Source: Gnetum montanum (Eukaryota > Streptophyta > Gnetopsida > Gnetales > Gnetaceae). Taken from it: 64,000 bases of DNA. Below, piece after piece: positions 37,490-49,300 of this stretch. A program made the translations under genes and the position numbers. The stretch's first letter is position 1; every line of letters begins with the position of its first letter. The stretch covers positions 62,001 to 126,000 of the forward strand of contig MNCI01023951.1 in assembly GCA_015680685.1 (NCBI GenBank). Reading direction: 5' to 3'. A model generated the notes under the pieces. It saw only the letters and a program-made list of their open reading frames with translations. It searched no databases and was not told where the DNA came from.

Positions 37490-38450
37490 CAAACTCCGGT
37501 TTACCAGCATCAGCCCAAAATATCTCCGGACACTTGTCTTTGATGTGCCCCTGTGTCTTTGTCACCATGTTCATCGGACTGGTATGCGATGCTGAATGCA
37601 TTGGTGTTGGTCATGGCTGCTGTTTTGGGAGGTAAGTTGTAGGAGGACGACATACCGCCCAAAATTCAAAATAAATTTGCTTGTTGTCCGTCCTTTGCTC
37701 TCTGCCTTTTGTCCTGTGTTTTTTTATTTTCTGCAATGCAATTGTAGACGCGTGGGACAGAACACCGAAAAATGCAGATTCTGATTTGGGGTTTTTCATG
37801 CATCCTGTGTTCGCGTATTGTGTTGGCGCTGCCGTTATTTCCTTCGTCTACCTTTGTGCACCCGCTGCTTGCGTGTTATGTTGACGCCGTTGCCAAATTA
37901 ACCCTGGCAGAAAAACAAACACACGAATTTTCCAAGAACACCCAAACTTCCACCAAATGATGAATTTGCACCGGCAGTGGAAGAACCCTTGTCAATCCTG
38001 CCACTATGTGGAGCAGGAAAATCGAGTTCAATTCCATTATTGAACTCACCAAATCGTTAGCAGAATCCGCGAACAGGGCTGCATTCAGGACAAAATCCCG
38101 GGAGGTAAAATGGGCATTTTCTGTGGCCATCCAGAGCACATTCAGACAACGATGATTGTAGGTATTATTTAGCTGTTGTGTAGGCCTTCCACAGATCCAT
38201 GCCCAGGAATTTCATGGTTCAGTTTGCTGTACTGCGTGAGTGAGGGTTTGGCATTTGCAAAATCGCAAGCCTCCAAAAACGTAAAACTAAAATATTTACA
38301 TCTTTGGAACATTTTCTTGAATGGTAACGGATGTTTGACAATGTCTCTGAAATATCCCAACGCCATTTTTTTTTTGCCTCAAAATTACTCCATATCAATC
38401 CTATCGTCCCATTCATCCTTTAATTTACTCCACAAAGTCTTAACAACCGA
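37490..38450. other. CpG-retaining low-copy island, possible host gene fragment
   Basis: This is the only stretch of about 1 kb with many CpG pairs, balanced base composition and no similarity to the surrounding repeats that I can see. Short open frames exist on both strands. On + around 38000-38140 there is a frame with RKIEFNSIIELTKSLAESAN; on - there are 38139-37876 and 38366-38169 (YFRDIVKHPLPFKKMFQRCK). No family was recognised. It could be a broken host gene exon, a promoter-proximal segment or a recent insertion. Confidence 0.4.
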
Positions 38451-38569
38451 GCAATTGAACCTTGACATGCCAACAACCTTTGAATATATAACTTTGATAA
38501 TTCTTGTAAGTTATTGAAAATTTACCAAAATCAAACCCATGAGTCTTACTATTCCATAAAATGGCCAAA

Positions 38570-39765
38570 TGTGCCAACACATATGACTGATGTGAAGTCT
38601 AGTGTTTGCATAATGAATAAATCTCATGGTTTTCCCTTGTACTATCTTAATGCCTTAAACATAAAAACAACAAAAATATTTTTAATTCTCATTTCTTTAA
38701 GCTATGATGATTCACCCTTATTCAAAAAGATCATAATTGTATGGCATGATCTTTGATCATTGAGGTTTTTACTAAGAGAAATTTATTGATTTTCGTTTGT
38801 TATGCTATATCAGACCCATAAAGGATTACAACACATATGAGTGTTTGTGAGCATTTTGCCTATTCTAATAAAGGATTGTAATGTGTGTGTTTATTATTAT
38901 TTTATTTTATATTTATAGAATATGTAAAATTTATAAAAAATAAAATTATAAATATTATTTCTATTTTACATTGTGGCAACATGGGCTTTTCCTTGTGTTA
39001 TATGTACTATAATCTCCTTTATATTTATTCAACACAACAATATACTTGAGTTTTATAGGCAATCCACTCAACATCATCTTCAAAGCTTATAATGAAATCA
39101 CACTCCATTCTATATGATAAATACCATTGGTCAAAAACTAATGGGACCCATATCAAAAGATCTCCTTCTCCCATGGCTAAGTTGAGTTACTTTCTTGTAT
39201 ATTATATTTTGAGTTGTCACTTTCAAAAGTGTGACTAGACTCTGTTAGAGTGCTATCTTACTTATGTCATCTAGAATTACTTAATCAATCAAGAGTATAG
39301 TGCTTACATGATGAATAGATCTCATGATTTTCCATTATTCTATCATTTATGCCTTTAACATTAAAAATAACAAAAATATTTGATTAAATTTTATTTGATT
39401 GAGCTACAAAAATTCATTCCTAATCCAAGGAGGTCACAACTATATGGCTTGGTGTTATTCCATTGAGATTATAAATGAGAGTCATTTATATCACATTTCT
39501 TATGTGGTATTTTTCTTCTACCAAAGAGAGATTGGAACATAAGCATTGTACCTATCTTCACAACAAATTTAGATGTATGTGTGTTTATTATTGTTTTGTT
39601 GTTTAGAATCATAAAATTCATAAAAATTATAAAAACATAATCATGAACATTTCTTTATTTTTCATTGTGAAAACATGGGTTTTCATTTGTATTTTATGTA
39701 TCACAATATCTTATATATTTCCTAAACATAGTGATATACATGAATATTCATAGTAAGTGCTTCCC
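38570..39765. repeat. Degenerate tandem duplication, ~695-bp unit
   Basis: The segment from gtgtttgcataatgaataa at 38602 recurs as gtgcttacatgatgaatag at 39300. The segment around acattgtggcaacatgggc at 38970 recurs at about 39661 as tcattgtgaaaacatgggt. Offsets are 698 and about 690 bp. The intervening cac-rich and ttattatt segments also correspond. It is non-coding and the family is unknown. Confidence 0.7.
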
Positions 39766-40139
39766 CCCATGGCCATTTCATTTATTATAAATAGTAATTA
39801 GGGCATAAGCTCCATACTAGAGATGAATCCCATTGATAAGATGGGATGATCTGAGATTCCTTTGATACCCAGATTCATCAAAATTAAAAAAAGGAGAACT
39901 CCATACCTAGGAAACTCATACTATCCTAGAGGTACATATCTGTAGCCCATGTAGTAGTACCAATAGTGGCAAGCTTCAAATCCTTGGGGTGCTACTTCAT
40001 AAAAATATTCTAAGTCCTATATAATAATAGATGACACTTCTCTTTAATGCCTATTTTCATGGCATGCATATAGGTGAAACACCATGAAATTTTGAGACCT
40101 TGATGATTCAGCAAAGTCTCAAGGCTTAGGCAAGGATTT

Positions 40140-41311
40140 TCAACAAGTGGCACATCTCAACAAGTTTTCTCTTTTTGGCTAAGGGCCTGCTACGCTACAC
40201 TACGCAGCTCAGTGTAGTGGACTTCGAGAGAATAGAACAGAACAAGGGATGCATAGTGGTAACACTTCAGCTTTGCAAATCAGCCATGTTCAAAAATCTT
40301 AACTTCTGCTGTACTACGCCATGTTATGCTATGCAACGTAACGCAAGCAGCACAGTTGACTTATCCACAGCAACAAAGGTAATGAAATTTAGGTGGTGGC
40401 GGCAATTATGCCATGATATGCTTCTTAGCATATCATAGCATAGTCGCAGGATAGCTTTTTCAGTGCAAAAGACAAGGCCAAATGAACTATCTTCTTGAAG
40501 GGTGGTTATGCTATACTATGCTTCAGAGTGTAATGCAGCGTAACGCCACAAGCTTCATTTACAGCACATCAAGTCAATGGCATTTTGTGGGCCCAGGACA
40601 TGCATCATCTAAACTATGTTTTTCTCCTAACCCTAATCTTATAAATACTTTGGATGACAACGATCAAAGTGTTGGCACTTGTTGGCAATTTTAGCAAAGA
40701 TTGACAAGAAAACAAAAGAAAATAAGCAATTGAAAGAACATCAACGATGACAGAGAGAATCTTTTTGGTCAAAGGTTTGAAGTTAGCAAACATCTTGCTT
40801 CAAGCCTAACTCCCTTGCATCTAGATCAGCTAGTGAATAAGGTAGATTAGTCTTTGCTTGTTTCATCTTTGAATAGCTTCTTGTTCTTGGCATGCACTTC
40901 ATCTAAACTGAAGTCTGCTTGCAACCATTGTATTCAACATATTTGTCTATAATTCCAATCTCAAATTTTGGGATCGCACATTCTCCAAATTCAATTTGTT
41001 GAATTTTATTTACATTTATTTTATAATATTTTTGCATCATTTACATTGTTATCACTACCTTCAAGATCTGATCTTGGAGTAGATCTCATTTCCTTGTAAA
41101 TCGATAATATATTTTCACATCAAATCATGGCCTCGTTATATGATGACTAATGAATTTACTAATTAAGTAAGTCCCTATCTGATCAGCAAGACCATTCAGG
41201 GCACCTTGGATTCATTTTCTCCAGCACAACCCTCATGCAGATCCAGGGTTAAAACTGTGTACACAGAGATGCACTCGGTGTTTCCAGCAATTGACATTTT
41301 CCATCGTTACA
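40140..41311 (+). repeat. E5 5' LTR
   Basis: The right edge is clear: it ends ccatcgttaca at 41311, then a 6-bp spacer, then the PBS. A TATA box (TATAAATA) lies at 40640-40647, so U3 is to the left and R-U5 spans about 40670-41311. U3 contains repeated ctatgcta-like motifs between 40190 and 40570. The left edge is an estimate because the partner LTR is outside the window. Confidence 0.6.
40640..40647 (+). promoter_or_regulatory. TATA box of the E5 5' LTR
   Basis: TATAAATA about 670 bp upstream of the PBS. Transcription of E5 would start near 40670. Confidence 0.5.
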
Positions 41312-41317
41312 GTTTTC

Positions 41318-41345
41318 TGGCGCTAGAAGGAGGGCTTGAACCTCC
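41318..41345 (+). promoter_or_regulatory. E5 primer-binding site, 28-nt match to tRNA-Asn
   Basis: The sequence starts tggcgctagaaggaggg and ends ttgaacctcc. Its reverse complement ends in CCA preceded by a 7-nt acceptor strand (ttctagc) and a base-paired T-arm (ggagg, 7-nt loop, cctcc). From memory this is the 3' end of plant tRNA-Asn(GUU) with one C-to-T type change. The match covers the acceptor and the whole T-arm, longer than the usual PBS of up to 18 nt. Confidence 0.85.
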
Positions 41346-41565
41346 AATCTGCATTTTATGGGTAATCCTGTAAGCTTTTTGTACCAATTTTTGACTAATG
41401 TAAATGTAATACCTCTATGGTTGTTTATGCGATCGTGTGGTATAGATCGGTTGCTTCGACAATTCCTCTGGAATCTTGCAGGATAGAAAGCCCATTTTTG
41501 CCTTAGCCTGCCTTTGCCCTTGTGATCTTTATCCTTGTTGTCATTACCCTGTATCTACATAGAGA

Positions 41566-44000
41566 ATGGCCTCATCAACCACCACTATCGACACTGCTAG
41601 CCTTGAAAACCCTTGGATAGTGCAGGCTACACCTACTATTCTTGAGCTACCGACCAGTCTGGTGCAGCTATGCTGGTCCCTCAGGATTGAAAATAAACAA
41701 CCCAAGGGACATGCTCAGCATAAGGAACATTACAACTTCCTCTATGCCAAACTTATGGAAAATATGCCCATGTACCCATAGGAACTTGAAGATAAATGCA
41801 AATACGAGTTCATCTACTGTAACAGGAAGGAATTCATCCCTTCACCTAAAGCCTCCATACTCCTAATGGACCGGCAACAGTGGATGTTGGACCATCTATT
41901 AATGGCTACGGTGTTAGTAGAACAACAAGATGAGATGTTCCACGATGAAGCATCCCATGATGGGTAGGAGGACTTAGATTCCCAGTTTGAGGGAGGTAGT
42001 CACGCTAGCTTTGTCGTGGCTCCTCCCTCCACAGCGTCCCGCATAAATCCATTGTTTATGGTCACTATGCTATTATCACTGACTACCGCTGACCGTGTGG
42101 TTCATAACGCCCAACAACATTTCTTCTCTCCAGCTACCCTCCTAGGTGCTGTTCCTTTATAGACTATTCCTCCACAATCACAGTCAGCCAATCCATCTCA
42201 TTGCATACCTGCACCTACATCACCGTATGTGAACACAGTGCCTACTTTGCAATTACACACAACTCCTACGTTCATCCCAGCCTACACGATAGGAACCGAC
42301 AATACCATGTGGTGGGCTCCAAATACATCGTTCCTCATTGTGCATCCTATGCAAATGTCCCATATTCACCACCATCAGCACCAAGTCCCGCAAACACTAA
42401 ACCCCATTATAGGACCATTTTCTATGCCCCTGGCCATGCAAACAGTGTATCCCATGGCACAATTGATGATTGTTGCCTCACCTGCACTACCTACCGGGTG
42501 GTGGATTCCACAAGCAGCACCACCTATGGGGCCAGTTTCAATAGCATTGCACACTGGCCAAGCTGTCGCACCTATCCCACTACCCAGCATGGCTCCCCCT
42601 ATAATTCCACAACCAACCTATTTGACCACAGGCCTGGATCAAGCCTTCCAACTTATTCAAACCCTTACTGAGGAGGTGAAACACCTCAAGGCTACTGGAT
42701 CTAACATAATATAGGTCATGTAGTTTTACCATGAAAATCCTATCAATCCATCAATACCCATTTTGTTGTTACCTCCTGGGATGTCACTTCCCCATTTTAC
42801 AAAATACAATGGGGAAGGCGATCCCAACGCCCATTTAGTTACTTTAGGTTAGAGTCACTATTACTACAAAAATGGCCACATATCATCATCCGTGTCTTTG
42901 CTATGTCCTTAATAGGTAAAGATTTAGATTGGTATCATGCACTTCCATGCTCTTCCATCTCAACCTTGGAAGATCTGCTTACTCAATTTGTGACTCGTTT
43001 CAAATACAACCTGAAACCAGAGGTTACATTGGATCAGCTTATGGGATTCAAACAAGATCTACTCAAGCCAATCCAAAAGTTTATATAGTGGTGGAGCACA
43101 ACCTTGAAGAAATTCATGAACCCATTGTGGAGGCCCATCTATTGGCAATCTTCAAGGGGGAAGTCAATGACTTCATTAAGTCCAAACTATATTACCTTGC
43201 TCCCCACTCCCTCAACCAAGCCTTTGCTCATACTAAGAGCATTCAAGCTGCAGCAAAGGCTAGTAAAGACCCAACATATGTGGTCTACAAAAATTCCCAT
43301 AATAAGAGCAAAGAAAAGGGCAAAGCTACAACAATGAAAGTAGTAGCTGTAGCCGAAGCGGCTAAGAAAAATAACAACCAGAAGGCACCTACGGTGCCTA
43401 TCGAGGCCACAACTAGCTCAAATAATGCCCATCAAGAAACATCACCTACCCTTGAAGCATCCCCATAGCCAAAGCCTAATTTTGAGCATAAAGTTTGCTC
43501 AAAATACACGGCTCAACCTGTAAAGCCTTCAGAACTTCTGAAGAAATTGCTGGAAACTAGCCACATCCAACATAAGAAGGTGTCCAAGGAGGATCTGAAA
43601 TGCCATAGATGACATTTTGAACTGTGCAAGAATCCCTCCTTGGTCCTGCCTAACGAACCGCCAATTCCCAAAAACTTTAGGCTAGACCATTTCTATGATT
43701 ATCACTAGTTGTGTGGTCATGACACAGATTATTGTTGGGCATTGAAAGCTGACATTCAACGCATGATCAACCAAGGTAAACTGATCCTAGATACCAGTAG
43801 TCTAGTCCGTCTAGAAAACTAGTCCATGCATGTGTACCAAGACTCATTAAATGCAAATAATGCAGGCTACACTATCAATGTTATGGGTACAGAGGGTGAT
43901 GGCCAAGAACCGCCAAAGCAACCATTCATGTTGCATATACCTCCTTGCCTTCCTTAGATGACAAGCCTATCAACATCGATGGGTGTGGCTTAGTGACAAC
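41566..44000 (+). pseudogene. E5 gag
   Basis: The Gag frame begins at ATG 41566 (MASSTTTIDTASLENPW). A proline/methionine-rich N-terminal region (42229-42714) ends in a helix DQAFQLIQTLTEEVKHL. The capsid core starts HFTKYNGEGDPNAHL near 42792 and continues with LIGKDLDWYHALPC and TLEDLLTQFVTRFKYNL. After 43470, FRLDHFYDYH and LCGHDTDYCWALK (43680-43750) form a decayed zinc-knuckle-like block with a TAG inside, typical of the Tat gag C-terminus. Gag would form the virus-like particle. Stops lie at 41779, 42712 and 43086, and frame changes are present. Confidence 0.8.
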
Positions 44001-44488
44001 CTTTTTTCCTCCGAGTTCCATCTTAGACCTCCATTCCATAGCCCACTATCCATAAAGCCACAACCCAGCCCACGCCCACACCTAGCACACCCTTTCTCAT
44101 TAGGGTGCCAAAACTGTTAGTTGCTCCTGCTACACAAAGAAAAGTCTATAAGTCAATGCCCTAATCAATAACTACTAAGAAAGGAGATGGGTGTATGATA
44201 GGTAACATAGCTAAGGACCGCCTTACGCTTGCATTCCCTAAGCCTACGCCTCTCGCCTTGACACCCTTGGTTCCTCCTTCCTCTAAAAAGGAGGATGTTA
44301 CATAGATGCGACCATCTTCTTCCTGTACAAGAAAACAAAATCCTCAACCAGAAACTATACCTCCCTGAGAGATCCGTCTCCTAGGATGAATGGAAAAAGA
44401 GAAGGGTAGTAAACAACTAGATCATGGGCACGATCACCTTGACGCTTTTATGTAAGTTAAGCAGGCTCTTAAATAAAAAAATACAACG

Positions 44489-45290
44489 TTGAGGCTCTAT
44501 GACTTGTTGATGACATCAAAAAAGCATTGTGAAGCCATGGTTTGCATATTAGTGTCAATACCTATGGATGAGAGCTTGCCTATAGAGGAAGAAGTGATCC
44601 ATTCGGTCATGCTTCCTCCCACTTCCAAACAACCACTGTCTCCCCAATTGACATTTCATGACGAATCCATTGAGAACAATGTGGAAAAGGATCAGGTGAC
44701 AACAGTGCCCATGTTCATCACTATCCAGGTTGGCCAGTACAGAATCCAGAGAGTACACGTAGATGACAGGGCTGCTGCCAATGTCATTCCATATCCCATA
44801 GTGGATAAACTAGGTTTGATTGACCAAATCAATCCCATGACAATGTCATGTTTAAATTCATTTAATGAGGCACGAGTGCAAGTCAGGGGAATGGTACACA
44901 GCAAATTTGTGGTGGGGGATCAATTCCCCATAAATGTAGTGTTTATCATCGTTGAGAAGATGCTCGATTTCAACCTAATCTTAGGGAGGTCTTGGTTAGC
45001 CCAATTAATAGTAGTCTCATCACCCATTCATTAAGAGATCCTCTTGCCCTACGCAAGAAGGGAAGTGATCATCCATGGTGATAAGATGACCTCTCAAGCG
45101 GTTAACAACATGGAAATGGAATAGGGTTCAAAGATTGAAATCCCTGAAGATCAGACTCCTGTCCCGATAGTTGAATAGGCCGACATAGTGGCTGATGAAA
45201 GCTTGGCCTAGGTTGAACTACCCTTCTAGAGAAAAGATGGTAGCAGAGAGGAATGTTGTAATAAGCCTCCTTGTCCATATGCATCACCAA
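44489..45290 (+). pseudogene. E5 aspartic protease
   Basis: The open frame 44489-45034 begins RLYDLLMTSKKHCEAMVCIL. It runs through an acidic linker to PMFITIQVGQYRIQRVHVDD and RAAANVIPYPIVDKL. In retropepsins the active site is D-T/S/G-G-A. Here the Gly position is Arg (DDRAAA), so the enzyme would be inactive. It continues DFNLILGRSWL, the conserved flap-to-end block, and stops at 45032-45034. Beyond, readable sequence with TAG stops continues to 45290. The E2 homologue lies at 29134. Confidence 0.8.
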
Positions 45291-45424
45291 ACCTAAAAAT
45301 GATCAAAAAATAGTTACGGGGCTAGCAAATGAACACGTTAGTGTGATATGTCATATCAGTCTGAATTGTTTAATATTATGCAATTTACGCTCTTTCCTGT
45401 CGCAATATTCTTCTTATGCCTTTT

Positions 45425-46170
45425 CATACACAGCCTGGCCCGAAATGGCCTTAAAATAGTTATGGCCCGCCATGGCCTAAAACTGGCAATTTTGTTTATC
45501 CTTTTACACTTATGATGGCCTTGCCCGAAATGGCCTTAAACTAGTTATGACCCTCCATGGCCTAAAACTGGAAATTTGTTTATCCTTTTACACTTATGAT
45601 GGCCTTGCCAGAAATGGCCTTAAACTAGTTATGGCCCACCATGGCCTAAAACTAGTGATTTTGTTTATCCTTTTACACTTACGATGGCTTGGCCAGAAAT
45701 GGCCTTAAACTAGTTACGGCCCCCCATTGCCTAAAACTGGTGATTTTTTTTATCCTTTTACACTTACGATGGACACACCTAAAATGGCCTTAAACTAGTT
45801 ATTGCTTGCCATGGCCTAAAACTGGCAATTTTGTTTATCCTTTTATGCTTACGATGGCCTGGTTCAAAATGGCCTTAAACTAGTTATGGCCTACCATGGC
45901 CTAAAATTGGCAATTTTGTTTATCCTTTTACACTTATGATGGCCTAGCCCGAAATGGCCTTAAACTAGTTACGGCCTGCCATGGCCTAAAACTAGTGATT
46001 TTTTTTATCCTTTTACACTTACGATGGCCTGGTCCGAAATGGCCTTAAACTAGTTACAGCCCGCCTTAGCCTAAAACTGGTAATTTTGTTTATCCTTTTA
46101 CCCTTATGATGGTCTGGCCCAAAATGGCCTTAAACTATTAGTGGCCTGCAGTGACCTAAAACATGTAACC
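45425..46170 (+). repeat. 85-bp tandem array in the E5 spacer
   Basis: The core aatggccttaaactagtta recurs with its atgg at 45445, 45530, 45614, 45699, 45784, 45869, 45954, 46039 and 46124. Eight intervals of 84 or 85 bp give nine units, roughly 90 percent alike. Each unit pairs ggccttaaactagttatggcc with gccatggcctaaaactgg and a spacer (tgtttatccttttacac). Short translations of it are artefacts, since 85 is not divisible by 3. A related fragment (gaccttaaactggcaacc) reappears at 51190 on the far side of the antisense gene. Confidence 0.95.
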
Positions 46171-46303
46171 TTTTTGACGATACATTTCCCTTCATAAAAC
46201 CAAAAAAAAAAATTAAAATTTTATTTCATGATCACATTAATCAAAAAATGTTACTCTTTATTCCCTTTCATCATAACAAAATGTTTGGCCAAATATTTCC
46301 ACT

Positions 46304-49300
46304 TTACACATCCCCTTCGTTAACACTTCCACCTACATCATTTAACTCCACCTCCACCTCATGAGGGTCATCTTCATAAGGACCTTCTTTGCACAATGTC
46401 TCTTCATGGGGGAAATCCTCTCCGTGGGGTTCCTCCTCATGTAGACCCTCTTCATGAGGGCCATCATCTCCATCATGCTCTCCTTCATGAGGATCCTCTT
46501 CATGTCAATTCTATGATTTGACATGAAACAAACATCAGCGTCACCACCAAAACTATGCATTACAAGAATACAACTATAACATAGCTTACCTATGATGGTC
46601 TTGCATCAGCTACGAAAGGAATTTATTCTAGGCCAACTAACAGATGTCGCATGATCTCGTCCTCAGTGTGCTTGGCCCAAACAGTGTCTCCTAGATCAAT
46701 CCCAGCTTTAACCTTCCCCTTTTCCATATAAGTCCATTGGGGTGGTTCAAGAAAGAAGGAAGGGACAGTAGTCTTCCCACCAGGGAGGGTTATTTCCCTC
46801 TCAAGGGAGGCAATTACTATCACTTGCTCCTGAAACCTTTCATACACTCCAAAAGCACCGATGACATCGAGGAATAGTCGAAGGGACCACACTTCAATGA
46901 CAGAATCCTTGTAATGTTGGAGGTAGGCAGCACATTCTCATTTATACACATGCTTATGGTATTTCTGTGCCTTCCCCCATTCTTGGACCCTTGCACTGAA
47001 ATCCTTCCAATCTTGGTTCTTTTGGGCTAGGAGATCCATTTGCATCCGTTGCTCAATGAGCTCATAGCTGGCTTGGACATTGTTCCTAACAACCATCAAA
47101 TAAAAAGCATAGTTAATCACAGCTATCTACCAATTCTTATCACTGGTTTCTCGAGCTTGCAGAAATTTGTTCCGAGATTCTAGGTCCTCAACCCTAGTAG
47201 TTAGGACTATTTTCTCCTTTTCTATTTTCTACAACCTCTTCCAAAGATCTTTGTTAATGTTCTGACACTCCCAAAAAGAATGGGCTCAGGTAACGCACAT
47301 TTACACATCTCATTGTAAAGGTTGTGTGGCACTTTGATCACTTCTGGTGAAGGTTCAGGGGCAGTGTCTATGTCAACGAGCTCTTTGGGATCCCATCTAA
47401 GATGAGATCCTGTAACATAAAATATAACAGTTAGACAAAATAGAATAACCTAATATCACAATGCCAACAACTCCTACGTAACAGCACTAACATAGTAATT
47501 TCAGGATCGATTCGCTTTGAGTGACTGATCATATCATTTATAATGCCCTTCATAAAGGCGAATTTATCAAGGAATTTGCCCCAATTTTGAGTCGGAACTG
47601 CTAACAAAGGTATGCCACTGTTACCATAAGTGCCTATTATGCAAAAAAAATAGGTTAAACGTAGCACAAAGGCCAATTGAGGCACCACAACAACACAAAG
47701 CTCCAATGCAACAAACCCCTAGGGGTAATAGTGGGAAGATTTCTCTCCGAGGAAATAGTCAAACTTACCAGCAACAAATCGCCCTTCCTTTTCCAATTCA
47801 TCCAGAAGGACCTCGATGTCCTCTATGCCCATCTCCCCTTCAGGCATAGGAGCCTATGTATTTCCTATGTTATTAACTGAGGCTTCCTTTTCCAGAATTG
47901 GGGCCCCTTCTCCACGCCATAAAACTAAAGCCCCTGTTTCAGGGGTTAATTCCTCTACACCCTTCCTTTTTTCTGTCAAACAACATAGTTAACCAAGAAA
48001 AAACTTTCTTTACATTTTTACAATCACTATGTGACGCAACAACGTCTATACGTAGCATAATATGCATAAACTAATCACACATTCTTCTACTTACTAGCCA
48101 GAGAATTGTTCCTGTGAAATTTAATTCACAGTTTCCTTCCCTCTTCACTAGTTGGGCCAAAAGACACCACAACTGGGTGATGTTTTTTTTGCTGAACTAA
48201 CGAATCCACTATTTCTACTGCAAGGTGTTTCCCCCTCGACACACTTCCAGTATAAGAAGGAGATGCCCCACCCACGCTATCTTGACCTCACACACAAGGC
48301 ACCACCAGATCCTTAGTCATTAGTGAAAATGACTCTTTGATACCTTTAGAAGGATCTTGAGATCGGATGGTGTAGAAGACCTAGGAAATCCACAGTTTGG
48401 AAATCTAGTTACGGTCTTGTTGCACCCAGACTCCATCCCTGAGAACCACCAGGAATTCAGCAAAATGCCGAAAGCAAGCTATGAAAAGGAAAAATGCACG
48501 TTGAAGCAAGACTCAAGATTCTTGCGAAGCTTGACCATTTCAACTTGCAGGCCTTCAGCAAGGTAACTAGCCCAATTATACCATGTCCCCTCCTCCATAA
48601 CCTCCCACATGATCCAAGCCTACTCTATGCTAAGGATTCTTCCTTGGGAGAGTAGTTTTGGGAAGGCATTAGCTCAGAAGAGGGGATAAATGAAATTAGC
48701 CACGTCTAGCTAAATTTTATTGGTGAGGATGCATTTTGGTTCCTTCTTAACCCCTAGCCACTCCTCTACATCCTTCTGATGCTTAGAACCTCTCTTTGAT
48801 CTTTTTTCCACTAGAAGACCATCAAAAGGAACACCAAAAAAATCAGCAAACACTCGAGAATTAGTATCAAAACTCACATGCACGTTACGCACGTTCATGT
48901 GAAGATGCTCAGCTTCTTTGCTGAAGGAGTCAACTAGGGTTAACATTTCAGCTACTATGACATCGGGGATTATAGCTAGAAATAGCTCCATCAGTCCAGC
49001 TTCTCGAAGGTTATTGCTTATGACAGCTGGGGCTACTCCGTGGTAGAGCCAACGTTGCGCTTCGTTTATGTTGCCATAGTGGAAAAAGAGACTGCTTGCC
49101 TCATGCCCAGAAGCTATCATTGTGACCTCCCGTGATTCCCTAACTATGAACATAAAACAAGATTTTAGACAAAATAGCAAAATAATAAAATCTTATACAT
49201 TGTTCCTACATTTTAAGGTCATACAGATGATCACCATAGCGTAACTTACCATGTCGAAAGGGCAAAGGAAACATTGGGATTTTCTCTTGTACCTCGGCAA

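Noticed and set aside
41318-41345. tRNA-like sequence, could be a tRNA-Asn gene on the - strand
   Set aside because: Only the T-arm and acceptor end are present, the CCA is encoded, and there is no D-arm or anticodon arm. Its place 6 bp after an LTR end makes it a primer-binding site.
42201-42671. 156-codon frame overlapping the gag region
   Set aside because: It overlaps the 42229-42714 gag frame in another phase. The latter continues the element's coding order, so this is a shadow.
45271-46140. Repeated GLKLV-like peptides from the 85-bp array
   Set aside because: The unit length is not a multiple of three, so the phase shifts from unit to unit; no protein is encoded.
45425-46170. CRISPR-like regular spacing
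   Set aside because: The whole 85-bp unit is conserved, with no variable spacers, and it lies inside a plant retrotransposon.
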